Under the pieces are notes generated by a model that made no database searches, was not told where the DNA came from, and saw only the letters and a list, made by a program, of their open reading frames with translations. The position numbers were made by a program, and so were the translations under genes. Positions 55,259-64,000 of a stretch of 64,000 nt of DNA are shown in pieces; the stretch's first letter is position 1, and each line of letters begins with the position of its first letter. The stretch comes from Microscilla marina ATCC 23134 (lineage in GTDB: Bacteria; Bacteroidota; Bacteroidia; Cytophagales; Microscillaceae): NCBI RefSeq assembly GCF_000169175.1, contig NZ_AAWS01000004.1:124001-188000 (forward strand), given 5' to 3'.

Positions 55259-55906
55259 TTGAGTGCGCGAGAGAATATTTTAAGCCGTATAAAACAAGCA
55301 CTAAAAACCCCTACCAAAAATCCAATGCCTAAACCGGATTTTTCGGTAGGGGTTTATACAAAGTCGCAAGAAGAGTATCCAGAAGTGATTTTTGCTGAAA
55401 ACTTTAAGCAAAATAATGGAGATTTTTATTATTGCGAAAGTACAGAGATGTTTGTTGACACCCTAAAACATGTATTAACTCAACGAGATGAGGAAAATAT
55501 ATATGTATGGGAACGTGATTTGCAAAAAATAGTAGAGGCAGGAGACATTAAGTTTACTTATGATGACACTGATTTTTTGCGTGCAGAAATAGGCATTACT
55601 TCTTGTGAGGCATTGATTGCCCGAACCGGTAGTGTGTTGATTTCTTCGCGTCAAACAAGTGGCCGTAGACTCTCTATTTATCCTCCTGTACACATAGTAG
55701 TAGCGTATGCATCTCAATTAGTTTATGGAGTTAGAGAGGGATTGGCTTTGATGAGCGATAAGTATAGTCAAGGCGTTTTGCCTTCTATGATTAGCCTCAC
55801 TACTGGCCCCAGCCGTACCGCTGATATTGAAAAAACCCTGGTATTGGGTGCCCACGGTCCAAAAGAAATCATATTATTTTTTATTGATGACAACTCTGAC
55901 CACTGA
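55259..55906 (+). CDS. LUD-domain (LutC/YkgG-like) protein
   Basis: 215 residues with a TTG start at 55259, giving MSARENILSRIKQAL, which matches the usual beginning of the family; there is no ATG nearby. LUD domain with ITSCEALIARTGSVLIS and LTTGPSRTADIEKTLVLGAHGPKE, the family signature. LutC is part of the lactate dehydrogenase LutABC, but this single gene between ftsH and a lipid gene is a conserved Bacteroidota arrangement without LutA or LutB, so its job is uncertain. It overlaps the next gene by 20 bases, suggesting translational coupling. Confidence 0.88.
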   Translation: MSARENILSRIKQALKTPTKNPMPKPDFSVGVYTKSQEEYPEVIFAENFKQNNGDFYYCESTEMFVDTLKHVLTQRDEENIYVWERDLQKIVEAGDIKFTYDDTDFLRAEIGITSCEALIARTGSVLISSRQTSGRRLSIYPPVHIVVAYASQLVYGVREGLALMSDKYSQGVLPSMISLTTGPSRTADIEKTLVLGAHGPKEIILFFIDDNSDH

Positions 55907-56696
55907 TTTCCAAATAGAATCGGGTAAAAAAGTGTTTTTTGCTTCCGATTTTCATTTAGGAACACCTACCTATGAGCAAAGCCGTATACGTGAGTACAAA
56001 ATTGTAAAATGGTTGCGTTCAATTCAAGCAGAAGCCAGTGCAGTTTTTTTAGTAGGCGATATATTTGACTTTTGGTTTGAGTATAAGCGTGCCATTCCTA
56101 AGGGGTTTGCCCGTTTGCAGGGCACCTTAGCCGAATTTACTGATAGTGGTATTCCAGTAGTATTTTTTACTGGTAATCATGACTTGTGGATGTTTGACTA
56201 CTTTACTCAAGAGCTAGGCGTAGATGTATACCACCAGCCACAGGTATGGACAATTAATCAAAAGAAGTTTTATGTAGGTCATGGAGACGGACTAGGGCCG
56301 GGAGATCATACTTATAAACGTTTAAAAAAAGTATTTACCAATAAATTTGCACAATGGTTGTTTGCAAGGCTGCACCCTAATTTCGGGATAGGGCTGGCTG
56401 ATAGGTGGTCAAAAAAAAGTCGGGCAACCAATATGAAAAAAGACGACCAGTTTTTTGGTGAAGATGAATGGTTGTGGCAATATGCCAAAGAGCTTGAAAA
56501 AACGATACACCACGATTATTATATTTTTGGTCACCGTCATTTACCCTTAGACCTCCCAGTAAACGAAAATAGTCGTTACATCAATTTAGGAGAGTGGTTG
56601 CATTTTCAAACTTATGCTTGTTTTGATGGTACAAATGTGGTTTTAGAGGCCTTTGAAAAAGATTTACCTGGTGTATACCTATCAGATTTGACTTAA
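55887..56696 (+). CDS. UDP-2,3-diacylglucosamine diphosphatase-like metallophosphoesterase
   Basis: 269 residues from ATG 55887 (MTTLTTDFQIESGKKVFFASD); an upstream in-frame start would add 20 residues. LpxH-type calcineurin-like phosphoesterase with all metal motifs: SDFHLG, GDIFDFWFE, TGNHDLWMFD, HGDGLGPGD, and FGHRHLPL. LpxH removes UMP from UDP-2,3-diacylglucosamine in lipid A synthesis at the inner membrane. The long DLWMFDYF segment and overall spacing fit the LpxH/LpxH2 group of Bacteroidota. Starts inside the upstream LUD gene. Confidence 0.87.
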   Translation: MTTLTTDFQIESGKKVFFASDFHLGTPTYEQSRIREYKIVKWLRSIQAEASAVFLVGDIFDFWFEYKRAIPKGFARLQGTLAEFTDSGIPVVFFTGNHDLWMFDYFTQELGVDVYHQPQVWTINQKKFYVGHGDGLGPGDHTYKRLKKVFTNKFAQWLFARLHPNFGIGLADRWSKKSRATNMKKDDQFFGEDEWLWQYAKELEKTIHHDYYIFGHRHLPLDLPVNENSRYINLGEWLHFQTYACFDGTNVVLEAFEKDLPGVYLSDLT

Positions 56697-56707
56697 AACA
56701 ATAGTAT

Positions 56708-57556
56708 ATGGTGTTTCACAAGAGAAAAAGAGTATACCTATTGTGCTTTTTATTGGGTCAGTTTGGTGTGTTGGCACCCATACAAGCTCAAACTTACCAG
56801 TTAACCAAAAAACTACCACTCAATAATATCATACATGCCACTTTTGACCGTAAAAAAAATATATATGTAGCAGATGCTGATGGAAATGTAATTCAGTTTG
56901 ACTCTACAGCAAAAAAAGTAAATATCTATTCACCCGAAAAACTAGGGGTCATTACCTCAATGGTCACCTCTCAGACCCTACAACTATTTTTATTTTATCA
57001 AGATTTTCAGGAATATGTTATCCTGGATCGTTTCCTGAATGAAATAACCCGCCAGAGTATTGCACTTCCTACCGTGGGTTATGTAAAACAAGCTGCATTG
57101 GCCAGTGACAATAATGTCTGGATTTTTGACGAAGGGGATATGAGTATTAAAAAGTACAATCCCAAAATCAATAAAATCATTGCCCACACCTCACTTGACT
57201 TATCCTTAGGGGTAAAGCTTAATGAGGTGATACACTTACAAGAACATGAAAACCTGTTGTACCTTTTTGAAAAAACTACAGGCATTTGGGTATTTGACAA
57301 TTTGGGCAGCTTTAAAAAAAGACTGCCTTATTTAAACCTACAAAGTTTTAGTTTAGCCAGGAGTTATTTGTATTGGTGGAAAAACAAAAAACTTACTAAA
57401 ATAAATATCTACAATAAGCAAGAACAGCCAGTGAGCATTACGCTTGATAATGTACCTAAAGTGCAGAAAAGCCGTTTATTAACCCCTTTTATTACTTCTT
57501 CTTTATTATTCATTGTTACCTCTTCCCAACTATTAATCTACCAAAAAAACAAATAG
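56708..57556 (+). CDS. Secreted protein of unknown function, beta-propeller-like
   Basis: 282 residues with a signal peptide (to about 28, APIQAQ). Repeating segments of about 40 residues with a beta pattern and Asp-Gly or Asn turns (NIYVADADGNVIQFDS, NVWIFDEGDMSIKKYNP, GIWVFDNLGSF) suggest six or so blades of a beta-propeller. No catalytic residues recognised. Eleven bases after the lpxH-like gene, so it is probably the last gene of that operon. Confidence 0.75.
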   Translation: MVFHKRKRVYLLCFLLGQFGVLAPIQAQTYQLTKKLPLNNIIHATFDRKKNIYVADADGNVIQFDSTAKKVNIYSPEKLGVITSMVTSQTLQLFLFYQDFQEYVILDRFLNEITRQSIALPTVGYVKQAALASDNNVWIFDEGDMSIKKYNPKINKIIAHTSLDLSLGVKLNEVIHLQEHENLLYLFEKTTGIWVFDNLGSFKKRLPYLNLQSFSLARSYLYWWKNKKLTKINIYNKQEQPVSITLDNVPKVQKSRLLTPFITSSLLFIVTSSQLLIYQKNK

Positions 57557-57955
57557 CATCAAGCGCTTAATGTAAGTTGGCTATTGGTATAGTACAGCTT
57601 ATATTTACTGTAATAACCATCCTCACTTTGAGTGTTTCTCCCGAGTATACCTACCCCCTTGTATCTTCCGATTCTACGTAAAGTAAAGTGTATTTTATAA
57701 CTATATTGCTTATTAGCCAAATATAATTTTTCCATGACCCTTTATTTCTTTATTTGTACCTAATAAAATGTTTTTTGGTAATGACTGAATGATTTGTACT
57801 GATTCTCCTTGGTTTTTATTATATGTAATATTTGAAAAGTTCAATATTTTTTATGCAGCTAAGAGCTTTTTAACATTATGTTTGGATAATCGCTCAGATA
57901 TTACCTAGCTTAGAAACGACACTTATTTATTTTTTTATGACTAACCCTCATTTAT
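57557..57955. other. Leader and promoter region of the SusC-SusD operon
   Basis: No gene. TATGTTTG at 57877-57884 fits the -7 consensus TAnnTTTG and lies about 70 bases before the susC-like ATG. No TTTG at -33, so it may need an activator. No terminator for the preceding gene was recognised. Confidence 0.35.
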
Positions 57956-60900
57956 ATGAAAAAACAATTACTATTCACTTTTACCCTTGTTTTACTGGTT
58001 GTTTTTGAGTTGACGGCTCAAAGCAGAACTGTTTCTGGTAAAGTAACTGACGTCAACACTGGTGAAGGGCTACCAGGGGTAAATGTGGTTGTGAAAGGCA
58101 CAACTCAAGGAACTGCCACTAATATTGACGGTTCTTTTACCTTAAGTATCCCTCAAGACGCGATATTGGTGTTTTCGTATGTAGGTATGGAAACCCAGGA
58201 AGTAGCCACCAATGGTAAAACCAACTTTGATATTAAGATGTCAGAAACATCTCTTTCTGAAGTGGTAGTGACGGCGTCAGGCATCGAAAAGAAAAAAAAA
58301 GCCTTAGGGTATGCGGTATCTACTATTGATGGGAGCAAAATTCAGGAAAAACCTGAAAGTGATATTGGACGCATACTAAGGGGCAAAGTAGCCGGTATGG
58401 ATGTTACTCAAACCAGTGGTATGTCTGGTGCAGGTACCAACATTGTTATGCGTGGTTATACCTCTATTAGTGGCTCAAATCAACCCTTATTTGTTGTAGA
58501 TGGGGTACCGTTTGATAGCCAAACCAATACACAAGGCAACTTTCAGGATGGGCAAACGCAATCGAGTCGCTTCTTAGACCTTGACCCCAATAACATTGAG
58601 AGTGTAAACGTACTCAAAGGATTGAGCGCCACTGTATTGTATGGCGATCGTGGTCGTAATGGGGTTATTCTGATTACTACCAACACCGGAAGCAGCAGAA
58701 AAGCGGCCAGAAAAGCAGAAATCACTTTAACTCAATCTGTCTTTGCTACCCAAATTGCATCACTGCCCGACTATCAGGATAACTATGGAGGTGGTTTTTA
58801 CCAAAACTTTGGATTTTTCTTTAGTAACTGGGGACCAGAGTTTAGCGAAATTAATACAGTAGCTCACCCATATTCAAAGTTTAGCGATGCGAGCTTAAGG
58901 GCGGCTTTTCCTGAATTTCAGGGAAAACAATATGAGTACAAAGCTTATAACAGCGTACCCCGCTTTTTCCGTACTGGTGTCACAGCTTCTACATCTTTAA
59001 GTATCAGAGGCGGTGGCCCTAAAACTAGCTACAGTGTAAGTTATGGTTATTATGATGACAAAGGTTTTACACCAGGTAACAACCTGATTCGCAATAACTT
59101 TAGCTTTGGAGGAAGAACTACTCTAGCCAATAATATTACAGTTGGGGCAACTTTGAATTACACTACTACAAAGTATGAAACGCCCCCTACTGCATCTAGC
59201 CAGGGAAGTAACCCAGTGAGTCCTTCGATCTTTGGTAACATTTTTTATACGCCCATAAGTGTAGACCTGATGGGGCTGCCATATCAAAATCCTATTACAG
59301 GTGGAAGTGTATATTACCGTAGCGGTAATGACATTCAAAACCCTCGTTGGACCTTGGAAAATGCATTTGCTTCTCAAGTAGTAGATCGTTTTTTTGGGCA
59401 AATCAATGCTACCTATAAGTTTAATGACCACCTAAACCTCATGTATCGCATAGGCATTGACCAGTATACCGAGCAAAATGCGGGTGGACAGCACAAAGGT
59501 GGAGTAGTCACGGGTTTTCAGAATGGCTTCTATAATACTTATTCTATAGTAAACCGCATCATTAACCACGACTTGATCCTTTCTTACAATAAGAGCCTGA
59601 CAGAAGACATTGAGTTAGATGCTATTTTGGGGTTCAACGCTCGTAGAGATGCGTTAGATCGTCAGGGTGTATTCAGTGTCAACCAATCGGTGTTTGGCAT
59701 TTTCCGTCACTTTAATTTTGACACCCAAACATCTAATCAGTTTACCAGAGACGAAAACCGCTTGGGAGCCTATTTGCAGGCTAATTTTAGTTACAAAAAC
59801 TATTTATTCTTGAATTTGGTAGGCAGAAACGACTGGGCAAATACTTTAGAAACAAAAAATCAAAGTATATTCTATCCAGGGGTTAGTTTGGCGGTTGATT
59901 TAACCTCTGCCATCAGTGCGTTACAAGAAAGTACCATTTTGAGCTATTTAAAATTACGTGTAGGGTACGGTTCTTCTGCCAATTTCCCCACTGCTTATTC
60001 TACCAGAAATACCCTTGGACTTTCTACCAGAGCTTTTCAGCAAAACGATGGTACTTTGATACAAAGCAATTCGGTAGCCAATCGCTTGGCCAACCCTGAC
60101 CTTAAGCCCGAAAGACTAAGCGAGCTTGAAGTGGGCGTTGAGACTCAGTTGTTCAAAAATAAAGTGGGTCTTGAAGTTTCTTTGTTTCAAAAGCGAACCA
60201 CTAACTTATTGAACCAAACCCAACTGTTAGACCCCGCAGGCGGTTATACGGTACAAGCCACCAATGCAGGTGAAATAAAAGTAGAAGGAATCGAGTTGGA
60301 GGCAAGTATTAAAGTTTTATCTGTTGGGGGCTTCCGTTGGGATGTTTCGGGGGTACTTACAGCAATGAAAAACACGGTAGTGTCGCTTGCTCCTGGACAA
60401 GACCAGGTAATTATTGCTGGTTTTACTAACCGTGGTAACCTGGCCCGTCCAGGTCAACCATTTGGGGCATTGTTTGGCACCAAAGTGCAAAGAACAAATG
60501 GGCAATATACTGTAGCAAGTGATGGTACTTATGTAATTGACCCTACAGCTGGTGTAATTGGCAATCCACAACCAGACTTTACAAGTTCTTTGACAAATAC
60601 TTTGTCCTGGAATGGGATTACCCTAAGCTTTGAATGGCAATACCAGGGGGGAGGCAATATTCTCTCTTTAACTGCCGCTACTTTGTTAGCCCGTGGCATG
60701 ACCGAAGGTACCAACTTTGACCGCCGTCAGACATTTATATTGCCTGGGGTGTTAGCCTCAGATGCTGCCAAACAAAACAATATACAAATAGCAGCTACTG
60801 ATATGTATTTCAATGTATTGGGTTTGGGGGCAGATGAATTTAAAGTGTTCGATGCCACTCATTTACGCTTGAATGAAGTATCTCTTTCTTATACCCTGCC

Positions 60901-61108
60901 CAAGGCTTTGATTGAAAAGACGCCTTTTGGAATGGTTCAATTTACGCTTTCTGGTTACAATTTGTGGTACAATGCTTTCAACTTTCCGAAAGGTACCAAT
61001 GTAGACCCTAACTCTTTGGGTACTGGGGTAGGCAATGGACGTGGAATTGAGTTCCTGGCTTCACCATCTGCCAAACGGTTTGGAGGAAGCTTAAAACTCA
61101 CTTTTTAA
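57956..61108 (+). CDS. SusC/RagA-family TonB-linked outer membrane transporter
   Basis: 1050 residues. Signal peptide (to about 22, ELTAQ), CarboxypepD_reg-like domain (about 24-100, GKVTDVNTGEGLPGVNVVVKG), plug domain (about 110-220, with GRILRGKVAGMDVTQTSG and SVNVLKGLSATVLYGDRG), then a 22-strand barrel. No N-terminal STN signalling domain, so no anti-sigma link is expected. SusC-type channels import oligomers in an SusD-capped complex, driven by TonB. The paired SusD follows after 34 bases. No glycoside hydrolase or peptidase is in view, so the nutrient is not known. Confidence 0.96.
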   Translation: MKKQLLFTFTLVLLVVFELTAQSRTVSGKVTDVNTGEGLPGVNVVVKGTTQGTATNIDGSFTLSIPQDAILVFSYVGMETQEVATNGKTNFDIKMSETSLSEVVVTASGIEKKKKALGYAVSTIDGSKIQEKPESDIGRILRGKVAGMDVTQTSGMSGAGTNIVMRGYTSISGSNQPLFVVDGVPFDSQTNTQGNFQDGQTQSSRFLDLDPNNIESVNVLKGLSATVLYGDRGRNGVILITTNTGSSRKAARKAEITLTQSVFATQIASLPDYQDNYGGGFYQNFGFFFSNWGPEFSEINTVAHPYSKFSDASLRAAFPEFQGKQYEYKAYNSVPRFFRTGVTASTSLSIRGGGPKTSYSVSYGYYDDKGFTPGNNLIRNNFSFGGRTTLANNITVGATLNYTTTKYETPPTASSQGSNPVSPSIFGNIFYTPISVDLMGLPYQNPITGGSVYYRSGNDIQNPRWTLENAFASQVVDRFFGQINATYKFNDHLNLMYRIGIDQYTEQNAGGQHKGGVVTGFQNGFYNTYSIVNRIINHDLILSYNKSLTEDIELDAILGFNARRDALDRQGVFSVNQSVFGIFRHFNFDTQTSNQFTRDENRLGAYLQANFSYKNYLFLNLVGRNDWANTLETKNQSIFYPGVSLAVDLTSAISALQESTILSYLKLRVGYGSSANFPTAYSTRNTLGLSTRAFQQNDGTLIQSNSVANRLANPDLKPERLSELEVGVETQLFKNKVGLEVSLFQKRTTNLLNQTQLLDPAGGYTVQATNAGEIKVEGIELEASIKVLSVGGFRWDVSGVLTAMKNTVVSLAPGQDQVIIAGFTNRGNLARPGQPFGALFGTKVQRTNGQYTVASDGTYVIDPTAGVIGNPQPDFTSSLTNTLSWNGITLSFEWQYQGGGNILSLTAATLLARGMTEGTNFDRRQTFILPGVLASDAAKQNNIQIAATDMYFNVLGLGADEFKVFDATHLRLNEVSLSYTLPKALIEKTPFGMVQFTLSGYNLWYNAFNFPKGTNVDPNSLGTGVGNGRGIEFLASPSAKRFGGSLKLTF

Positions 61109-61142
61109 TCAATGCTATTTAAGAAAGAAAAATTTATAGAAA

Positions 61143-62879
61143 ATGAATCTAAAACTAACCTCTTTTATATATACTTTGGTGATGCTGCTGGTGTGCTCTT
61201 GTGAGACATTAGACATTAACCCAAAAAATAACCCAAATGCATTGGCACCCAATGCCATAGAACCAGACTTACTACTCAACAGTGTACAGTTGGGCATGGC
61301 TAATGTATTCAATGAATTGAGCAACGAGGGGTCAGAGCTCACACGTATGACTCATATGTTTGGACCATTATATAACAACGCCTACACGCCCGAAAACCTT
61401 GACGGAGAGTGGACTTCTTTTTATGCAGGTCTGTTGGCTGATGTCGAAGCGTTGATTCCAGCAGCAACTGAGAAAGAATTATTTACTCACGTTGCTATTG
61501 CTAAAATTGCCAAGGCGTATGCTTATACAACATTGGTAGACTTTTTTGGAGATGTCCCTTTTGCCGAAGCAATCAAGGGCAATGAAGGAAATACCAACCC
61601 AAAAAGAGATGCTTCAGCTGATATTTACAAGGCTTGCGAGGTATTGTTAGACGAAGCACTGGCTGATTTTGATAAAACATCTATACTGCCTGGCAACGAC
61701 CTGTTTTTTGGTGGCAACACTACAGATAATGTCGCTAAGTGGAGAAAGCTCATCAATACATTAAAATTTAGAATGTACGTACAAGTAAGTGCTTCAAGCA
61801 CCGACCCTTTTGGGGGAGCGGTAGCCAAAGCACAAGCACTGGCCAATGATGCTTCCTTGATCAGTAGCGAGGCAGATGATTTTGCTTTTACTTATGGTAC
61901 CAACCTGGCAAATCCTGATAGTCGCCACCCATCATACAGAGGCGATTACGACAACGGAGCCAGTGTGTATCAATCTATTGGATATATGCACAGGTTTACT
62001 GCTGCTTTTGCCGGGGCTAATTTAGACGATCCTCGCCTTCGTTATTACTTTTATCGGCAGGAAACCACCAACACTACCGATGTAAATGAAAAACGTTGTG
62101 TAACTCAAGATAAGCCCAGTCATTTTGCTGCCAGCGACGTGTTTTGTCAACTTACTGGACCTGGTGTCGGCTATTGGGGGCGTGACCACGGCGATGCAGC
62201 GGGTATTCCACCCGATGGTTTGCTAAGAACCATATATGGAGTATACCCAGTAGGTGGCAAGTTTGATTACAGTCAAGACACAAGGGGGCGACAAGGCTCT
62301 GGGGCAGGTGGTTATGGCATTGCACCTATTATGTTGTCGTCTTTTGTTGACTTCTTAAGAGCAGAAGCAGCGATTACAATGGGAACCGGTGAAGATGCAA
62401 GGGCATTATTTGAAAAAGGGATGAGAGCTTCTATTGCCAAAACAATCTCTTTTGGAACACGAGATGTTGATTATAATAAAGTGTTGTTGAACGAGATAGA
62501 TGACCCAAATACCAAAGAAGATGATGGCCCTGATACCTCTCCAAAACAAAAGTATGAACCAAGTACTACTGCTATTAACAACTATGTAAATGCTTTATTG
62601 GCTGGCTATGACAACCCGGCAAGTTTGGGCTACACCAACCCACTTGATGTGGTGGTTTCAGAATTTTATAAAGCCGCCTATGGCAACGGAATAGACATTT
62701 ACAATGCGTTTCGTCGTACTGGTTTTCCCTCACGCTTGCAACCAACTTTGATTGAAGGCTCAGGCGAAAACGGTGCCTTGATGTTTTACCCAGCTGTGTA
62801 CATCAATACTAACTCCAACGCTGTACAAAGAGTTTTTGGCGAAAAAGTTTTTTGGCAAACCCTGAGTGGTCTAAAGTAA
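61143..62879 (+). CDS. SusD/RagB-family outer membrane lipoprotein
   Basis: 578 residues with lipobox VCSC near residue 18-21. The opening ETLDINPKNNPNALAPNAIE and DLLLNSVQLGMANVFNELS belongs to the SusD-like_2 subgroup, as does AKIAKAYAYTTLVDFFGDVPFAEA. Helical TPR-like fold that forms the lid of the SusC channel on the cell surface. Follows the SusC-like gene by 34 bases. Length is slightly above the subgroup average. Confidence 0.95.
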   Translation: MNLKLTSFIYTLVMLLVCSCETLDINPKNNPNALAPNAIEPDLLLNSVQLGMANVFNELSNEGSELTRMTHMFGPLYNNAYTPENLDGEWTSFYAGLLADVEALIPAATEKELFTHVAIAKIAKAYAYTTLVDFFGDVPFAEAIKGNEGNTNPKRDASADIYKACEVLLDEALADFDKTSILPGNDLFFGGNTTDNVAKWRKLINTLKFRMYVQVSASSTDPFGGAVAKAQALANDASLISSEADDFAFTYGTNLANPDSRHPSYRGDYDNGASVYQSIGYMHRFTAAFAGANLDDPRLRYYFYRQETTNTTDVNEKRCVTQDKPSHFAASDVFCQLTGPGVGYWGRDHGDAAGIPPDGLLRTIYGVYPVGGKFDYSQDTRGRQGSGAGGYGIAPIMLSSFVDFLRAEAAITMGTGEDARALFEKGMRASIAKTISFGTRDVDYNKVLLNEIDDPNTKEDDGPDTSPKQKYEPSTTAINNYVNALLAGYDNPASLGYTNPLDVVVSEFYKAAYGNGIDIYNAFRRTGFPSRLQPTLIEGSGENGALMFYPAVYINTNSNAVQRVFGEKVFWQTLSGLK

Positions 62880-62894
62880 AATTGACAAACAGAC

Positions 62895-62937
62895 CCCACC
62901 TTGGGTATATGCCCAAAGTTCAATGCCTCAGGGTGGG
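62895..62937 (+). promoter_or_regulatory. Intercistronic hairpins after the susD-like gene
   Basis: CCCACC (62895-62900) can pair with GGTGGG (62932-62937), enclosing TTGGG-TATATG-CCCAA (62901-62916). There is no T tract, so it looks like an RNA-stability or attenuation element between genes, not a terminator. Confidence 0.45.
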
Positions 62938-62954
62938 TTCATAGCAAAAAAGAC

Positions 62955-63902
62955 ATGAAAAAAATTATATATAGCTTTTTATCCCTTGTTGCATTAGCAA
63001 CTTTGATGAGTTCGTGTAGAAAAAATGTCAGCCCTCTTCCTGAGGCCAGGGCGGGGGCAATGGTATTGCTAGAGGCTGTAAACTCTTCTTTGTTTGACGT
63101 ACAAGACCTGCCCAACGCGAGGTATACAGGTACCTTGAGAGACCCACGCGGGAATGTAGCATCCATGGAGGTTTATGCGAAAATTACTCGATCCACCACG
63201 GCGTTTTCAGAACTGAAGTTTGTCAAAAGCATTACCAATGTAAACGGTGATTTTGAGATTACGGCTTCAGAGGTGGCAATAGCCGTGGGTACTATAGTTG
63301 ATACGTTAAAGGCAGGAGCTACCGATGATCAAACGATCAACTTAACCAGTGCTACTGATTTACAGGCAGGCGATAAAATTGACTTTATAAATCGGGTAAA
63401 AGACAAAGAGGGTGTAGAACATCAAATATCAGACATTAGCCAAAACCTCAATGGCAATGTGGGGCAAAGGTCTGCCTATGATTTTACTACCTTTGTTTCT
63501 TGTCCTTTTGTAGCAGCCAATGTAGTGGGTACCTACAGCGTAGTAGACGATCCGTTTGGTGCGGGTTTAAACAATGCCACCAGAAAGATTACCATTGAGC
63601 CTGGTTCAGGAGCAGATAAATTTATTATCAAGGATATTTTTGGACATTTTGCCGCAGGCGGAGCAAAAGAAGATAATAATTATGACGTGGTAGTGGGTGT
63701 AAACGCCGCCACAGGAGAAGTTACTGTTGAAAAGCAACATGCCTGGGACCCAGCCTTGATTAATTTGACCACTACTGATGGCACAGTCGAAGGAGCAGGT
63801 TTTGTGCTTACTTGTACAGGAGCTATTCGGCTCACACTTACACATCGGGTAAGTACCAGTACCTACCCTAATACTTATGTGTATAATTTGCAAAAAGACT
63901 AA
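62955..63902 (+). CDS. Surface lipoprotein of the SusC-SusD operon, SusE/F-like position
   Basis: 315 residues from ATG 62955; an upstream start at 62901 lies inside the intercistronic hairpin. Lipoprotein signal (IYSFLSLVALATLMSSC, Cys near residue 21). The mature part is beta-rich, with immunoglobulin-like strands (YTGTLRDPRGNVASMEVYA) and an ending similar to the DUF1735/SusE group (VVGTYSVVDDPFG, ITIEPGSGADKFIIKDIFG). Third gene in the operon; such proteins add binding sites at the SusC-SusD complex. No enzymatic motif. A terminator follows. Confidence 0.82.
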   Translation: MKKIIYSFLSLVALATLMSSCRKNVSPLPEARAGAMVLLEAVNSSLFDVQDLPNARYTGTLRDPRGNVASMEVYAKITRSTTAFSELKFVKSITNVNGDFEITASEVAIAVGTIVDTLKAGATDDQTINLTSATDLQAGDKIDFINRVKDKEGVEHQISDISQNLNGNVGQRSAYDFTTFVSCPFVAANVVGTYSVVDDPFGAGLNNATRKITIEPGSGADKFIIKDIFGHFAAGGAKEDNNYDVVVGVNAATGEVTVEKQHAWDPALINLTTTDGTVEGAGFVLTCTGAIRLTLTHRVSTSTYPNTYVYNLQKD

Positions 63903-63928
63903 CCAAGCAATTACTTGAACATACAAAT

Positions 63929-63965
63929 AAAAAACCACCTGAATCTTTACTTTAGGTGGTTTTTT
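63929..63965 (+). terminator. Terminator of the SusC-SusD-lipoprotein operon
   Basis: Stem AAAAAACCACCT / AGGTGGTTTTTT (63929-63940 with 63954-63965), a 13-base loop. It has the same AACCAC/GTGGTT base as the terminators at 25.2 and 50.3 kb. Confidence 0.92.
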
Positions 63966-64000
63966 ATGTCTTACCCTTTATTGTCCTTCTTTCGGTTTTT

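Noticed and set aside
1-64000. tRNA and rRNA genes
   Set aside because: No cloverleaf with a GTTCRANNC arm and CCA-side pairing, and no rRNA signature sequence, was seen on either strand by eye; a tRNAscan-SE run would be decisive.

Overview
The window reads as chromosomal DNA of a marine Bacteroidota (class Cytophagia). An assignment near Microscilla is an inference from overall gene style. The evidence is a SusC/SusD pair, a PorP/SprF type IX secretion protein, a C-terminal type IX sorting domain, a BlaI/M56/TonB cassette, TPR-SpoIIE and TPR-HTH sensor proteins, TAnnTTTG-type promoter boxes, and moderately AT-rich DNA with long intergenic regions. No rRNA, tRNA, prophage, CRISPR array or transposase was seen.

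Layout. 1-5.5 kb: tail of an unknown gene, a PolB-type exonuclease homologue with an altered active site, a two-ATPase oligopeptide ABC protein and RNase R. 5.6-12.6 kb: a frameshifted double-glycine-leader peptide, a TPR-HTH membrane protein, a dispersed repeat, a small secreted protein and a TPR-SpoIIE phosphatase. 12.6-16.6 kb: an outer-membrane beta-barrel receptor split by one base, and an AraC regulator. 16.6-25.2 kb: a 1.3-kb higher-order tandem repeat ending in a terminator, then a 2066-residue alpha-2-macroglobulin. 25.4-30.6 kb, minus strand: a secreted protein, an LRR protein, a PAP2-like membrane protein and a large hydrolase-like protein lacking its nucleophile serine. 31-36.6 kb: polyprenyl synthase, rhomboid protease, a small membrane protein, a methyltransferase, a second AraC regulator and a secreted protein. 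36.6-42.4 kb: thiL, the BlaI-M56-TonB-like cassette with phased operators, and a type IX-secreted protein. 42.4-49.2 kb: an MDR oxidoreductase, DinB, a Fur-family regulator, an M48 protease, MscS and a membrane pyrophosphatase. 49.8-56.7 kb: a Spy-like protein, PorP/SprF, then the housekeeping block birA / rsfS-ftsH-LUD-lpxH-like. 57.9-63.9 kb: a SusC-SusD-lipoprotein nutrient-uptake operon.

The most unusual features are non-coding. Three families of ~130-210 bp dispersed repeats are present in pairs. Two of these have TAAGGAA-type inverted ends and an exchangeable, hairpin-rich centre: the same centre occurs between different ends, and the same ends enclose different centres. The array at 17.2-18.5 kb is built from three related 44-47 bp units (a, b, c) in a 138-bp higher-order period. 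One of those units resembles the start of a double-glycine-leader peptide gene. Other points of note are the helically phased TAGTTT/AAACTA operators over the blaI-like promoter, a long stem-loop in the macroglobulin leader, two terminators that differ by compensatory changes, and two enzymes whose key catalytic residue is replaced.
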